Source of the DNA: a virus
DNA length: 37,988 bases
IMG/VR virus record: IMGVR_UViG_3300045959_000022
Span: 1-37,988 of that record
Direction: 5' to 3' (one strand)
This document shows positions 30,459 through 36,754 of this stretch, in pieces. The notes below the pieces were generated by a model that had not been told where the DNA came from, made no database searches, and saw only the letters and a list, made by a program, of their open reading frames with translations. Within the stretch, counting starts at the first letter, position 1, and every line of letters starts with the position of its first letter. A program made the translations under genes and the position numbers.

Positions 30459-30506
30459 CACTGTAAACCCCTTCTGAAATTAATTTAAAGTTTTTGTATT
30501 ACTGAG

Positions 30507-30537
30507 TTGATTAAGCTCGTTAGCTATATTAATATAG
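30507..30537 (+). promoter_or_regulatory. Candidate rightward early promoter with palindrome
   Basis: Plus strand TTGATT (30507-30512), 17-bp spacer, TAATAT (30530-30535). A perfect 14-bp palindrome, CTATATTAATATAG (30524-30537), overlaps the -10 box. The -10 match is only moderate and the region is AT-rich, so this is less certain than the leftward promoters. It would drive the whole rightward operon starting at 30582. Confidence 0.45.
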
Positions 30538-30581
30538 TTTTATAGTTAAGCGCAACAACAAAGGAAACCAAGGAGGTGTTA

Positions 30582-30779
30582 ATGTACGGATTCGATAACG
30601 CGCTAGAACTTCTTCAAGATGCGCTCTGTGACATTGGAGATGATCTTGTAGAAGAGCTAGTGAATGACTTAATGAGCGGGGATACAGCCTGCTCACCCGC
30701 CCTTTCCAAGCTGGCAGATGTAATAAGGCATCATGCTTGTGAGAGTGCCGCGGAATATGTTTTGGGAGGTGTTTCTTGA
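30582..30779 (+). CDS. Small acidic protein, first gene of rightward operon
   Basis: 65-aa acidic protein: MYGFDNALELLQDALCDIGD, then DLVEELVNDLMSGDTACSPA, ending AEYVLGGVS. The ATG at 30582 follows a perfect AAGGAGG at good spacing; an earlier in-frame TTG is unlikely. As the first gene after the rightward promoter and strongly acidic, it could be a host-protein inhibitor (inference only). No family recognised. Confidence 0.65.
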   Translation: MYGFDNALELLQDALCDIGDDLVEELVNDLMSGDTACSPALSKLADVIRHHACESAAEYVLGGVS

Positions 30780-30817
30780 GGGAGCAAGAAGAGTTGGAGC
30801 AAAGGAGGTTTGAAAGC

Positions 30818-31393
30818 ATGGCTGTTTACAGAGCGATAAACGCAGTCCACCGCGATTTGTCTAAGGTTGGGATATCCAAAAACGACAGGAACGAATTTGA
30901 TAAATACAATTTTCGCGGCATTGATGCTGTGTATAATTCAGTTTCTCCAGTTCTTGCAAAGCATGGCCTTTTGATACTGCAAAGGGTTTTAAGCTGTTCA
31001 ACTACAGAGCGGGTGTCCTCAAAAGGAGGTGCTTTATTTGTTAGCGTTGTTGATGTCGAGTTTGACTTGGTTAGCGCAGAAGATGGGTCAAAGCACACTA
31101 TAAAAACTTTTGGAGAAGGGATGGACAGAGGCGACAAGAGCATAAATAAGGCTCTTACCTCTGCATACAAATATGCACTATTTCAGTGTTTTTGCATTCC
31201 GGTTGATGGGCAAGACCCTGATACTGACTCTCACTCAGTTGAGCAAAAGCCTGAGCTCACCCCTGATTCACCCAGATGGGATGGGGCCGTTCGAGTGTAC
31301 AAAGAAACTGGAGACATAGACAAGATAAGACAACACGTAATTTTATCACCGCAAAATGAGCTTGAGCTAATTTACCAAGGGAGACAGAAATGA
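30818..31393 (+). CDS. erf: ERF-family single-strand annealing recombinase
   Basis: 191-aa protein of the ERF superfamily, which anneals complementary single strands and, in P22, circularises the injected genome. Motifs: DKYNFRGIDAVYNSVSPVLA, then KHGLLI, and the conserved GEGMDRGDKSINKALTSAYK followed by YALFQCFCIPV. The ATG at 30818 is chosen because AAAGGAGGT precedes it; an upstream TTG would overlap the previous stop. It overlaps the next gene by ATGA. P22 uses Erf for the same job, which agrees with a circularly permuted, terminally redundant P22-like genome. The C-terminal ~45 residues are variable, as usual in the family. Confidence 0.92.
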   Translation: MAVYRAINAVHRDLSKVGISKNDRNEFDKYNFRGIDAVYNSVSPVLAKHGLLILQRVLSCSTTERVSSKGGALFVSVVDVEFDLVSAEDGSKHTIKTFGEGMDRGDKSINKALTSAYKYALFQCFCIPVDGQDPDTDSHSVEQKPELTPDSPRWDGAVRVYKETGDIDKIRQHVILSPQNELELIYQGRQK

Positions 31394-32436
31394 ATAACTT
31401 AATAGAGTTGCCTAAAGAAAGTGCCTTAGATGTTTTTATGGCTGATAAAGGCTTAGACCCTTACATAGAAATTGTTCGCAAAGAGGTCTCTGGCTTAGTG
31501 CCTGACGTTACTTCTCGAAAAGGGCGTGACCATATCGCTTCTATTGCTGCAAAGATAGCAAAGTCAAAAACATACCTGGATGGCGTCGGGAAAGAACTTG
31601 TTGCTGAGCTAAAAAGAAAGCCAAAGATCATAGATGCAGAGCGGAAACGGATGCGGGATATTTTAGACGCTTTAAAAGATGATGTCCGCGAGCCTCTCAC
31701 AAGATGGGAGGAGGAGCAACGGGAAAGAAGGGAAACTATTGAAGCGGAGATTGCTAATATAATTGCGTTTAGGCAGGAATTACCAGACCGATCAGAAGCG
31801 GTAAAGAAGATTCTTGACTCTGTAAAGCAGATTGGCGTTGATGAATCTTTTTTTGGTGAGTTCTCCGCTCAGGCTGCTGATGAAATTGGGAGAACAGTTA
31901 GAGCACTATCATCTCACTATAACGATTGCCTTAAGCGAGAAGCAGAACAGGAGGAACTTAAAAGATTACGGGCTGAAATGGCTGCCAGGGAAGCAAAGGA
32001 AAGGGACGAACGAATAGCTAGAGAGGCAGCAGAACGCGCCAGGCTTGAGGCTGAGGAAGCTGCAAAGGCTTTGGCAGAGAAAGCCAAAGCTGAGCTAGAG
32101 CTAGCAAAGCTTGAAGCTGAAAGGCGTGATAGAGAAGCAAAAGAGCGAGAGGCCGAATTGCAAAGGCAGGTTGAGCAGGCGAAATTGGAAAAAGAGGAGC
32201 GAGAAAAAGCCGAGAAAGAACGAATGGAGGCAGAGCGTATAAGGCTTGAAAAGGAAGAAGCTGAGCGCAAGGAAGCAGAGAAACTGGCTATTGAGCAACA
32301 GAAATTGAAGGATTCTCTTAAACAAGAGCGTGAACGCGAAGCTCTGCAGGCTTTAAGTGAGGTCACTCATGAGTTCATGGAGGTTTTTAACGCTATCAAA
32401 AACGGGAACATTCCACACATTACTTTAGAGGCATAA
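31390..32436 (+). CDS. Coiled-coil recombination-associated protein
   Basis: 348-aa protein. The first ~110 residues are a conserved region (VFMADKGLDPYIEIVRKEVS, then RKGRDHIASIAAKIAKSKTY) found in phage proteins encoded between single-strand annealing and SSB genes. About residues 175-320 are a continuous charged coiled coil of Arg/Glu/Ala/Lys heptads (e.g. ERARLEAEEAAKALAEKAKA). It ends HEFMEVFNAIKNGNIPHITL. Coupled to erf by ATGA and followed closely by SSB, it is likely a recombination or replication accessory, possibly bridging DNA or proteins (inference). Confidence 0.75.
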   Translation: MNNLIELPKESALDVFMADKGLDPYIEIVRKEVSGLVPDVTSRKGRDHIASIAAKIAKSKTYLDGVGKELVAELKRKPKIIDAERKRMRDILDALKDDVREPLTRWEEEQRERRETIEAEIANIIAFRQELPDRSEAVKKILDSVKQIGVDESFFGEFSAQAADEIGRTVRALSSHYNDCLKREAEQEELKRLRAEMAAREAKERDERIAREAAERARLEAEEAAKALAEKAKAELELAKLEAERRDREAKEREAELQRQVEQAKLEKEEREKAEKERMEAERIRLEKEEAERKEAEKLAIEQQKLKDSLKQEREREALQALSEVTHEFMEVFNAIKNGNIPHITLEA

Positions 32437-32438
32437 AG

Positions 32439-32762
32439 ATGAAAATAGGCGTTAGTTTGAAGATCGATGTAACGAAAATTGACAAAATGAGGCTATACCA
32501 CAGCCAGAATACTGGCGCAAAGTTTCTTGATGCTACTGTGTTTATTGACATAGACAACCCAGACGACTTCGGACAGCACGGCCCTATTACCCAGAACGTG
32601 ACAAAAGAGGAAAGGCAGCAAAAGGTTAAGGGGCCGATTTTAGGTAACTGTAAAGTTTTCTGGCGTGATGATGGCCAGAAATCAGAACAGAATCCAGCTA
32701 AACAGACCTTACCGAAACAGGTTATGCAGGCTGCACCATTTGACGATGACATACCTTTTTGA
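32439..32762 (+). CDS. ssb: Single-stranded DNA-binding protein
   Basis: 107-aa protein: MKIGVSLKIDVTKIDKMRLY, then KFLDATVFIDIDNPDDFGQH, then VKGPILGNCKVFW, and a C-terminal acidic tail ending DDDIPF. The DDDIPF tip is the standard SSB partner-recruiting end, and the body resembles small OB-fold phage SSBs of the Pseudomonas F116 type. Two bases separate it from the coiled-coil gene and it is co-operonic with erf, giving a complete annealing module. Confidence 0.87.
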   Translation: MKIGVSLKIDVTKIDKMRLYHSQNTGAKFLDATVFIDIDNPDDFGQHGPITQNVTKEERQQKVKGPILGNCKVFWRDDGQKSEQNPAKQTLPKQVMQAAPFDDDIPF

Positions 32763-32787
32763 ATGACTAACAGCCAAGGAGGGCAAA

Positions 32788-32982
32788 ATGGGAGAGATAG
32801 GGAAAACGATAGACTTAGGAATGATAGCAAGCAAGCATGGAAAGATGCTTAACGAATACAGACACGCAAAAGCTGAGGCGCTTAACAAGTACGGCAAGCT
32901 TACCCCTGAAGAAGAGGCCAGGTTTAAAAAATGCTTTGAAAATGAATATAAATTTGAAAAGGAGTGCAGAGAAAATGGATGA
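32788..32982 (+). CDS. Small charged protein, 64 aa
   Basis: 64-aa protein MGEIGKTIDLGMIASKHGKM, ending CFENEYKFEKECRENG, helical and charged. A perfect AAGGAGG lies before the ATG. Its end overlaps the following gene by 8 bp. No known motif; it is part of the rightward early operon. Confidence 0.6.
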   Translation: MGEIGKTIDLGMIASKHGKMLNEYRHAKAEALNKYGKLTPEEEARFKKCFENEYKFEKECRENG

Positions 32983-33187
32983 TGCAATCATGTATGACAA
33001 TCTTTTACTCATGAAGTTTGTTGAATTGATGTTGGCGGAAGTAGTCAAACAAGGGCTTACAGACGAGCAAGCTGAGCAGGCTGCTTATGATGCTTGGACT
33101 AGATTGGGGGCTGAGTATGGAGATTCAGATTCTGAAACAGTACAAAACAACACAACAAGCTGTTGTGAGAACGTTTATTACATCTAA
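32975..33187 (+). CDS. Small protein, 70 aa
   Basis: 70-aa protein from the ATG at 32975, preceded by AAAGGAGTGCAG: MDDAIMYDNLLLMKFVELML, then TDEQAEQAAYDAWTRLGAEY and a Thr/Cys tail ending NVYYI. The longer in-frame version has an unlikely basic leader and overlaps the preceding gene, so the internal ATG is preferred. Acidic and helical, function unknown. Confidence 0.6.
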   Translation: MDDAIMYDNLLLMKFVELMLAEVVKQGLTDEQAEQAAYDAWTRLGAEYGDSDSETVQNNTTSCCENVYYI

Positions 33188-33299
33188 GAGGGCCGTTAAG
33201 AAATGGGGCGATTGCTGGCGTTGGGAGGATGGCTCGCCCTGCCCTTCTAAAATCGAACTCAGGATAAGGGAACAGGAGGAAAAGTCATGGATGAGCTAA
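33117..33299 (+). CDS. Small basic protein overlapping its neighbour, 60 aa
   Basis: 60-aa frame from ATG 33117: MEIQILKQYKTTQQAVVRTF, then SKRAVKKWGDCWRWEDGSPC and a charged end. It overlaps the upstream gene by 71 bp in another frame and its end overlaps the downstream start by 13 bp. A GGGGG-type ribosome site is present, but the overlap is large, so confidence is moderate. The KKWGDCWRWEDGSPCPSKIE segment has real-protein character. Confidence 0.5.
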   Translation: MEIQILKQYKTTQQAVVRTFITSKRAVKKWGDCWRWEDGSPCPSKIELRIREQEEKSWMS

Positions 33300-33478
33300 G
33301 AGAGCAGTTTAGGAAAATGTTTACAGCAGGGAAAGAAAAACAGGACATCAAGCAGCGGGTAGAAAAGATGGGAGGCGAGCTATCAAAAGCAGAGCTGGAA
33401 GCTCTTGATTATGAAGAATCTGCATGGCTGGAAGCGGAAGCAAGGGCAAGGACTAACGGAAGCTACAAGGAGTTTTGA
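33287..33478 (+). CDS. Small charged protein, 63 aa
   Basis: 63-aa helical protein MDELREQFRKMFTAGKEKQD, ending EAEARARTNGSYKEF, with a good AGGAGG before the ATG. The end couples to the membrane protein gene (TGAAGATG). Highly charged, no motif recognised. Confidence 0.6.
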   Translation: MDELREQFRKMFTAGKEKQDIKQRVEKMGGELSKAELEALDYEESAWLEAEARARTNGSYKEF

Positions 33479-33480
33479 AG

Positions 33481-33987
33481 ATGAGTAATAACATTTGGGA
33501 AAGTTTGTCATCACGTTTTTTACCGAAGGACCCTAAGCAGCTGATGATCAGCACCGGAGACTGCATTGTTAACCAAGTGTGGGTTTGGATGTTTTTTTTA
33601 ATAAACCCTACCCTCACGCAATTTTGTGTCTGTTCTGGAATAAGCGTTGCGGTTGCTGGGTATAGCTTCATCATCCCCTCTTTCGGTCATGATGCCGCGA
33701 AAACCAGACACTGGCTAGACGTAACTGTCCTGTCATGCGTCATATTGATTTCAATATACATGAGCGTTGCAGGTTTAAACATAAGCAACAATTTACAGGC
33801 AATGTACGCTCTGGAAAACGGAGGCGCAGACATTATGTCTGCTGCTGCTTTTAGCACTGGTGTTGTAAGGATAGCTGGCGAGACCGTGATGTTTTGGATG
33901 TTCATGTCGTTCGGACTGATGGTGTCAATCCTGAACGGATACTACCCGTTTTTGTCATCACGAGTCGAGGCGCTGCAGGGAAAATAA
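33481..33987 (+). CDS. Four-span membrane protein of unknown function
   Basis: 168-aa integral membrane protein from ATG 33481 (a TTG two codons earlier is the alternative). Hydrophobic segments are visible at about residues 30-45 (VWVWMFFLINPTLTQF), 48-65 (CSGISVAVAGYSFIIP), 80-100 (TVLSCVILISIYMSVAG) and 135-155 (MFWMFMSFGLMVSILN). The N-terminus is probably cytoplasmic. It opens a cluster of envelope-directed small genes in the rightward operon. Possible roles are superinfection exclusion or membrane remodelling during takeover; none is demonstrated. The stop is followed after 10 bp by a long hairpin. Confidence 0.7.
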   Translation: MSNNIWESLSSRFLPKDPKQLMISTGDCIVNQVWVWMFFLINPTLTQFCVCSGISVAVAGYSFIIPSFGHDAAKTRHWLDVTVLSCVILISIYMSVAGLNISNNLQAMYALENGGADIMSAAAFSTGVVRIAGETVMFWMFMSFGLMVSILNGYYPFLSSRVEALQGK

Positions 33988-34181
33988 CGCCCCCCCAAAG
34001 TGGTTCCAAGGCCCGTAATTCGGGACTTGGAACCACTTCTAGCAATGATCAGTTTTTTGAGGAAATCTACCTGGAACTGGTCAATTCAGGGGGGAGAAAA
34101 TCAGCAAACAGGTTTCACAAAATGGCAAACCGGAACAGGCAGGAATGTTTGAGGTGGTACAAACAGAGGGTGAGAGCATGA
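33894..34181 (+). CDS. Uncertain small gene with unclear start
   Basis: A frame ending in TGA at 34179-34181 that couples by ATGA to the next gene. The last ~45 codons look genuinely coding (FFEEIYLELVNSGGRKSANR, then HKMANRNRQECLRWYKQRVR). The 5' part overlaps the membrane protein and includes the long hairpin at 33998-34038, and the only standard start is a TTG at 33894. The real start may be a later non-standard codon, or the gene may be a 5'-truncated remnant. The basic, Arg-rich end suggests nucleic-acid binding (inference). Confidence 0.4.
   Translation: MDVHVVRTDGVNPERILPVFVITSRGAAGKITPPQSGSKARNSGLGTTSSNDQFFEEIYLELVNSGGRKSANRFHKMANRNRQECLRWYKQRVRA
33998..34038. other. Long near-perfect hairpin
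   Basis: A 13-bp perfect inverted repeat (AAGTGGTTCCAAG at 33998-34010, CTTGGAACCACTT at 34026-34038) continues, after one mismatch, into a 4-bp CCCG/CGGG stem with a 5-nt loop, giving an 18-position stem over 41 bp. It follows a run of seven C. No U-tract follows on the plus strand, so it is not a standard terminator. It might be an mRNA-processing site, a protein-binding palindrome, or an attenuator between the membrane protein and downstream genes. Confidence 0.7.
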
Positions 34182-34405
34182 AGGGAGTCATAGCGGTTGG
34201 TTTTTGGTGCGTTGTTTTGGCGGGGTTAGGCAGCGTGTTATTCGTAGACGGATGCGCTCAGAGCAGGGCAGAGCTGGACAAGTACCGCCCGTGTGCTGTG
34301 GCTCCAAACTTGCCAGCTTGTCTGAGCGAGTATGACAGCTCGCGGTTTCCTGAGCCGATTGCTGAGCCAGAAAGTGTTGATTGCAGAAGGGAGGTGTGCG
34401 CGTGA
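34178..34405 (+). CDS. Small exported or lipoprotein-like protein
   Basis: 75-aa protein from ATG 34178: MKGVIAVGFWCVVLAGLGSV followed by LFVDGC, a signal-like hydrophobic start ending in a Cys that resembles a lipobox, though the -2 residue Asp is unusual. The mature part (AQSRAELDKYRPCAVAPNLP, then FPEPIAEPESVDC) is Pro/Cys-rich. That style recalls small outer-membrane lipoproteins, including o-spanins, but there is no partner i-spanin nearby and it is far from the lysis genes. The longer in-frame start at 34145 is rejected because the ATGA coupling to the preceding frame and the GAGGGTGAG site favour 34178. Confidence 0.6.
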   Translation: MKGVIAVGFWCVVLAGLGSVLFVDGCAQSRAELDKYRPCAVAPNLPACLSEYDSSRFPEPIAEPESVDCRREVCA

Positions 34406-34665
34406 AATATTTTTATTACTTGATACTGTTGTATATATTAATTTTATCAACGGTCTTGATGGTTAAACAGGCCCATGCATCACAATCACATTTTCAGCTT
34501 GTAATTAAACAGTGTGAGCAGGCCGATGATTTGGTCTACTGCGGCAAGCCAAAGGTGTTCAACACGAGGTATACAGACTGGGCGGTCTGCATGGAAGTTG
34601 GTCGAGCGCTGGCGGCTGATATGCCGCTGGCTGAAGGTTATTTTTGGGATATAACTTGCAAATAG
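34402..34665 (+). CDS. Small secreted four-cysteine protein
   Basis: 87-aa protein, GTG start at 34402 overlapping the previous stop (GTGA) with GGGAGGTG just upstream. A long hydrophobic signal peptide (FYYLILLYILILSTVLMV) ends in QAHA before SQ, a good signal-peptidase site. The mature ~58 residues contain four cysteines (KQCEQADDLVYCGK, AVCMEVG, ITCK), suggesting two disulfides in the periplasm, and aromatic residues near the end. A periplasmic phage protein of this size could inhibit cell-wall enzymes or block re-infection (inference). No known family recognised. Confidence 0.65.
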   Translation: MKYFYYLILLYILILSTVLMVKQAHASQSHFQLVIKQCEQADDLVYCGKPKVFNTRYTDWAVCMEVGRALAADMPLAEGYFWDITCK

Positions 34666-34698
34666 TGAACTCAGAAAATGATAGATGGGAATATTTAG

Positions 34699-34977
34699 AT
34701 GGATATTAAATTGAAAACACGCAAAGAAATGGAAAGAGACATACCACGCAATGAATTGGGGTGGTGGTATGACGTATGCCCAAACAGGGTCATAAGAAAT
34801 GTTAGGCAAGCAACAATTGATGACATGAGCGGTATAGTTTTTAACACTGATTATTTAGATAATTTGAAAACTATTAATAAATTACCAGACCCAAATGGTT
34901 ATTTTATTGAAGATATGGAAGGTGGTAGCCTGATAAATAAGAAGGCAGTTAAGTATATAATTCAACACGATTTTTGA
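34699..34977 (+). CDS. Small soluble protein, 92 aa
   Basis: 92-aa protein MDIKLKTRKEMERDIPRNEL, then GWWYDVCPNRVIRNVRQATI and an end VKYIIQHDF. No signal, membrane segment or motif is seen. AT-rich; it is the last gene before composition turns GC-rich. Ribosome site weak. Function unknown. Confidence 0.55.
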   Translation: MDIKLKTRKEMERDIPRNELGWWYDVCPNRVIRNVRQATIDDMSGIVFNTDYLDNLKTINKLPDPNGYFIEDMEGGSLINKKAVKYIIQHDF

Positions 34978-34981
34978 CCAA

Positions 34982-35152
34982 ATGAGCCAGAAAAAAGAAC
35001 GATTCATGACGGTTAAGTTGCCAGCTGACATCGATGACGCGCTTCGCCAAGTGGCTGACATACAAACCCGCACCTTGTCTGCGCAGATCCTGCACTACAT
35101 TAAGCAAGGCCTGCAAAAAGATGCCGCTTCAACACAAGGAGAAAAGAAATGA
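34982..35152 (+). CDS. Arc-like ribbon-helix-helix repressor
   Basis: 56-aa protein read directly from the plus strand: MSQKKERFMTVKLPADIDDA, then LRQVADIQTRTLSAQILHYI and KQGLQKD. This is the Arc/MetJ ribbon-helix-helix pattern: a short beta strand (RFMTVKLP) that inserts in the DNA major groove, followed by two amphipathic helices, and is close to Arc in length (53 aa). P22 uses Arc and Mnt in an immunity region near the tailspike. Its ATG follows the AT-rich gene by 4 bp and it couples to the next gene (ATGA). Its DNA is GC-rich, unlike the genes before it. Targets may include its own operon or lysis genes (inference). Confidence 0.82.
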   Translation: MSQKKERFMTVKLPADIDDALRQVADIQTRTLSAQILHYIKQGLQKDAASTQGEKK

Positions 35153-35337
35153 AAACCATGCACATGATCATTGCCGGAGCATTTGTTTTGGTGGCTTTTG
35201 GTATCGTTGGCCAGGCCGACTACGAGGAGGCCGAGCGCCAGCACGACGAATACTGCGAGATGGTCAAACTGTGGAAGCAGACAAAAGGTGAAGCTGGTTG
35301 GCCTGCTTTCCGGGCTGGCGAAGTGAGCTGCGAATGA
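35149..35337 (+). CDS. Small membrane-anchored protein, 62 aa
   Basis: 62-aa protein, MKTMHMIIAGAFVLVAFGIV forming one hydrophobic span or uncleaved signal, then DYEEAERQHDEYCEMVKLWK and GWPAFRAGEVSCE. Similar short proteins with EYCxMVxLWK and GWP segments occur in phages of beta- and gammaproteobacteria. It is coupled by ATGA to the Arc-like gene and to the next gene. No known role. Confidence 0.65.
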   Translation: MKTMHMIIAGAFVLVAFGIVGQADYEEAERQHDEYCEMVKLWKQTKGEAGWPAFRAGEVSCE

Positions 35338-35543
35338 GCTGCCACGGAGATTGCCGCCAAGGCCGCGACTGCAACTGTGGTGGCTGGCACGTGTACCCTG
35401 TGGATGACCTGCGAGACCACCAGCTCAATGGCAAATGCTGGTGCAAGCCAACGCTTGATAATGAGGGATCAGAGCCAATCTGGATTCACAACAGCATGGA
35501 CGGCCGCGAGGCATTTGAGACTGGCGAGCGCCTACCATCATAA
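35334..35543 (+). CDS. Cys/His-rich small protein, 69 aa
   Basis: 69-aa protein from ATG 35334 (coupled by ATGA): MSCHGDCRQGRDCNCGGWHV, then PVDDLRDHQLNGKCWCKPTL and IWIHNSMDGREAFE. Six cysteines and several histidines suggest metal binding. The segments PVDDLRDH, CWC and HNSMDGRE are recognisable in a recurrent family of small phage proteins (function unknown). It is the last gene of the rightward operon and is followed by a terminator. Confidence 0.7.
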   Translation: MSCHGDCRQGRDCNCGGWHVYPVDDLRDHQLNGKCWCKPTLDNEGSEPIWIHNSMDGREAFETGERLPS

Positions 35544-35568
35544 CTTTGATAGAATCAAAAAGCTGGCG

Positions 35569-35594
35569 CAAGGTGTTGGCGACCTTGTTTTATT
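35569..35594 (+). terminator. Rho-independent terminator of the rightward operon
   Basis: CAAGGT, 7-nt loop, ACCTTG, then TTTTATT. The short, moderate stem with a good U-tract lies 26 bp after the last rightward stop, in the only convergent gap of the window, between the rightward operon and the leftward lysis genes. Confidence 0.6.
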
Positions 35595-35642
35595 CACTAG
35601 ATCTTGTGTTAAATCCTGCCTTATGGAAGCCAGCAAAATAAA

Positions 35643-36023
35643 TCAGTTGTATTCCCAGATCACATGATTCGGCAGGTTTTCGCCACCAATGCCAAGGTGC
35701 AAGAACGTCTTGGCAATGCCTATCCTGGTGATGCCATTGGCTAGAGCAATCGTCACCAGCTTGTAGCGGTCTGATCCATTGTTGCAGGCGATGTCCGCGC
35801 ACATGCCTTGCGTGTGCTCACCATCAGAGCGCTGCTTGCGAGCCTCCACGGGATGCGTCGGGTGACGGTATCCACTGGTGACGGTCATGGGCTTGCCGTA
35901 CACATCGCGGATCTTTTGCAGCACCATCATGAACTCGTGCTGCATCTCGTTGAGCCCGGTATGCTTGCAATCAAACTCTGCTTTACTGAAGTTGGCGTAT
36001 CGATCCCACTGAGCTGCACTCAT
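35643..36023 (-). CDS. Endolysin, peptidase M15A type (lysis cassette B)
   Basis: 126-aa protein of the M15A-like (Peptidase_M15_3) group: FSKAEFDCKHTGLNEMQHEF start, TVTSGYRHP, then GEHTQGMCADIA giving His70 and Asp77, and FLHLGIG giving His109 as the third zinc ligand. Predicted to cleave peptidoglycan cross-bridges at lysis. No signal peptide. The ATG overlaps the TGA of the adjacent holin gene (ATGA). It occupies the same relative place as the other M15 endolysin at 98-472, but the two belong to different subfamilies, so this is a gene replacement rather than drift. Confidence 0.87.
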   Translation of the reverse strand: MSAAQWDRYANFSKAEFDCKHTGLNEMQHEFMMVLQKIRDVYGKPMTVTSGYRHPTHPVEARKQRSDGEHTQGMCADIACNNGSDRYKLVTIALANGITRIGIAKTFLHLGIGGENLPNHVIWEYN

Positions 36024-36415
36024 TTGCTGACCCCTTTGAACTTTTCAAACGTGCGCAGGCCGCCAAGGCCAAGCATGCCAAACAGCACCGTCATGAGTGC
36101 GTCCATCTCGAACTTCGGCAGATCAGGCACTGGGTGGCCAGTGGAGACCAGGACAAACACCAGCAAAGGCTGAATCACAAAGTGGTAAGCAAACGCGCTG
36201 CCGCAAGTCCAACCAATGAATGGGCGCCAGCCACCCTTGAAAACCGACGTAGAGGCCGCTTCAGCCTTGTTGACATCGATCTGAGCCATGGCCAGCTCGT
36301 GCGCCTGCTTTTCAGCCATGGTGGCAATCTCGTGCGCCAGCTTAGCCTTCTCGCCAGCGTCAGGTATGAACTTGTCCAGTAGAGCGCTGACGGGTCCAAT
36401 AAGTGCCTGCAGCAT
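36020..36415 (-). CDS. Holin, three-transmembrane (3TM) family-like
   Basis: 131-aa protein. N-terminal amphipathic region (LIGPVSALLDKFIPDAGEKA), a helical MAEKQAHELAMAQIDVNKAE segment, then KGGWRPFIGWTCGSAFAYHF, where RPFIGW is a hallmark of the 3TM_holin family, and two further hydrophobic stretches (FVIQPLLVFVLVSTG and MTVLFGMLGLGGLRTFEKFK). It would form membrane lesions that release the M15 endolysin encoded by the next, coupled gene. No counterpart exists in the left-hand cassette. Confidence 0.85.
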   Translation of the reverse strand: MLQALIGPVSALLDKFIPDAGEKAKLAHEIATMAEKQAHELAMAQIDVNKAEAASTSVFKGGWRPFIGWTCGSAFAYHFVIQPLLVFVLVSTGHPVPDLPKFEMDALMTVLFGMLGLGGLRTFEKFKGVSK

Positions 36416-36427
36416 AATGCTCTCCTT

Positions 36428-36736
36428 TTATGGTTTCGGAGCCAGTCCGAGCTTGAATTGGATACCAACCACGACTAAACCAAGAACGATGATCAAGGCA
36501 GCCCAGACGCCTTTCTTGGCCACATCCATTCGGATGTCACGCCAGAATTGCTCCTGAGCCTCGGCAGCCTTGATCAGGCTCTCGTGGTAATTCCGATGGC
36601 CAGCATGATCGACCGTGCCATCATCGTTGCGAGGAAACGCGCTATTGATCTGGCGAAGCTCGGCAAGGATCTCATCGAATCGTTTGTCAAGGTGGGCATT
36701 GTCGCTTTGCGATAGGTTGCGCGTTTCATCAGACAC
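36428..36736 (-). CDS. C-terminally anchored membrane protein of the lysis cassette
   Basis: 102-aa protein. The first ~70 residues are soluble and charged (LDKRFDEILAELRQINSAFP, HRNYHESLIKAAEAQEQFWR). One strong hydrophobic span follows (WAALIIVLGLVVVGIQFKLG) with a short end. Its position just upstream of the 3TM holin suggests an accessory holin or antiholin-like role. Its topology (C-terminal anchor) is the reverse of the small protein at 472-723, so the cassettes differ in more than sequence. Confidence 0.6.
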   Translation of the reverse strand: MSDETRNLSQSDNAHLDKRFDEILAELRQINSAFPRNDDGTVDHAGHRNYHESLIKAAEAQEQFWRDIRMDVAKKGVWAALIIVLGLVVVGIQFKLGLAPKP

Positions 36737-36754
36737 AGCTCAGTCTCCAAACTA

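Noticed and set aside
33998-34038. Hairpin as a tRNA or a standard terminator
   Set aside because: No cloverleaf, anticodon arm or CCA end can be drawn, and there is no U-tract on the plus strand.
34039-34153. Alternative small frame beginning MISFLRKSTWNWS
   Set aside because: Only about 33 codons, no good ribosome site and poor amino-acid composition. The overlapping frame that couples to the next gene looks more protein-like.
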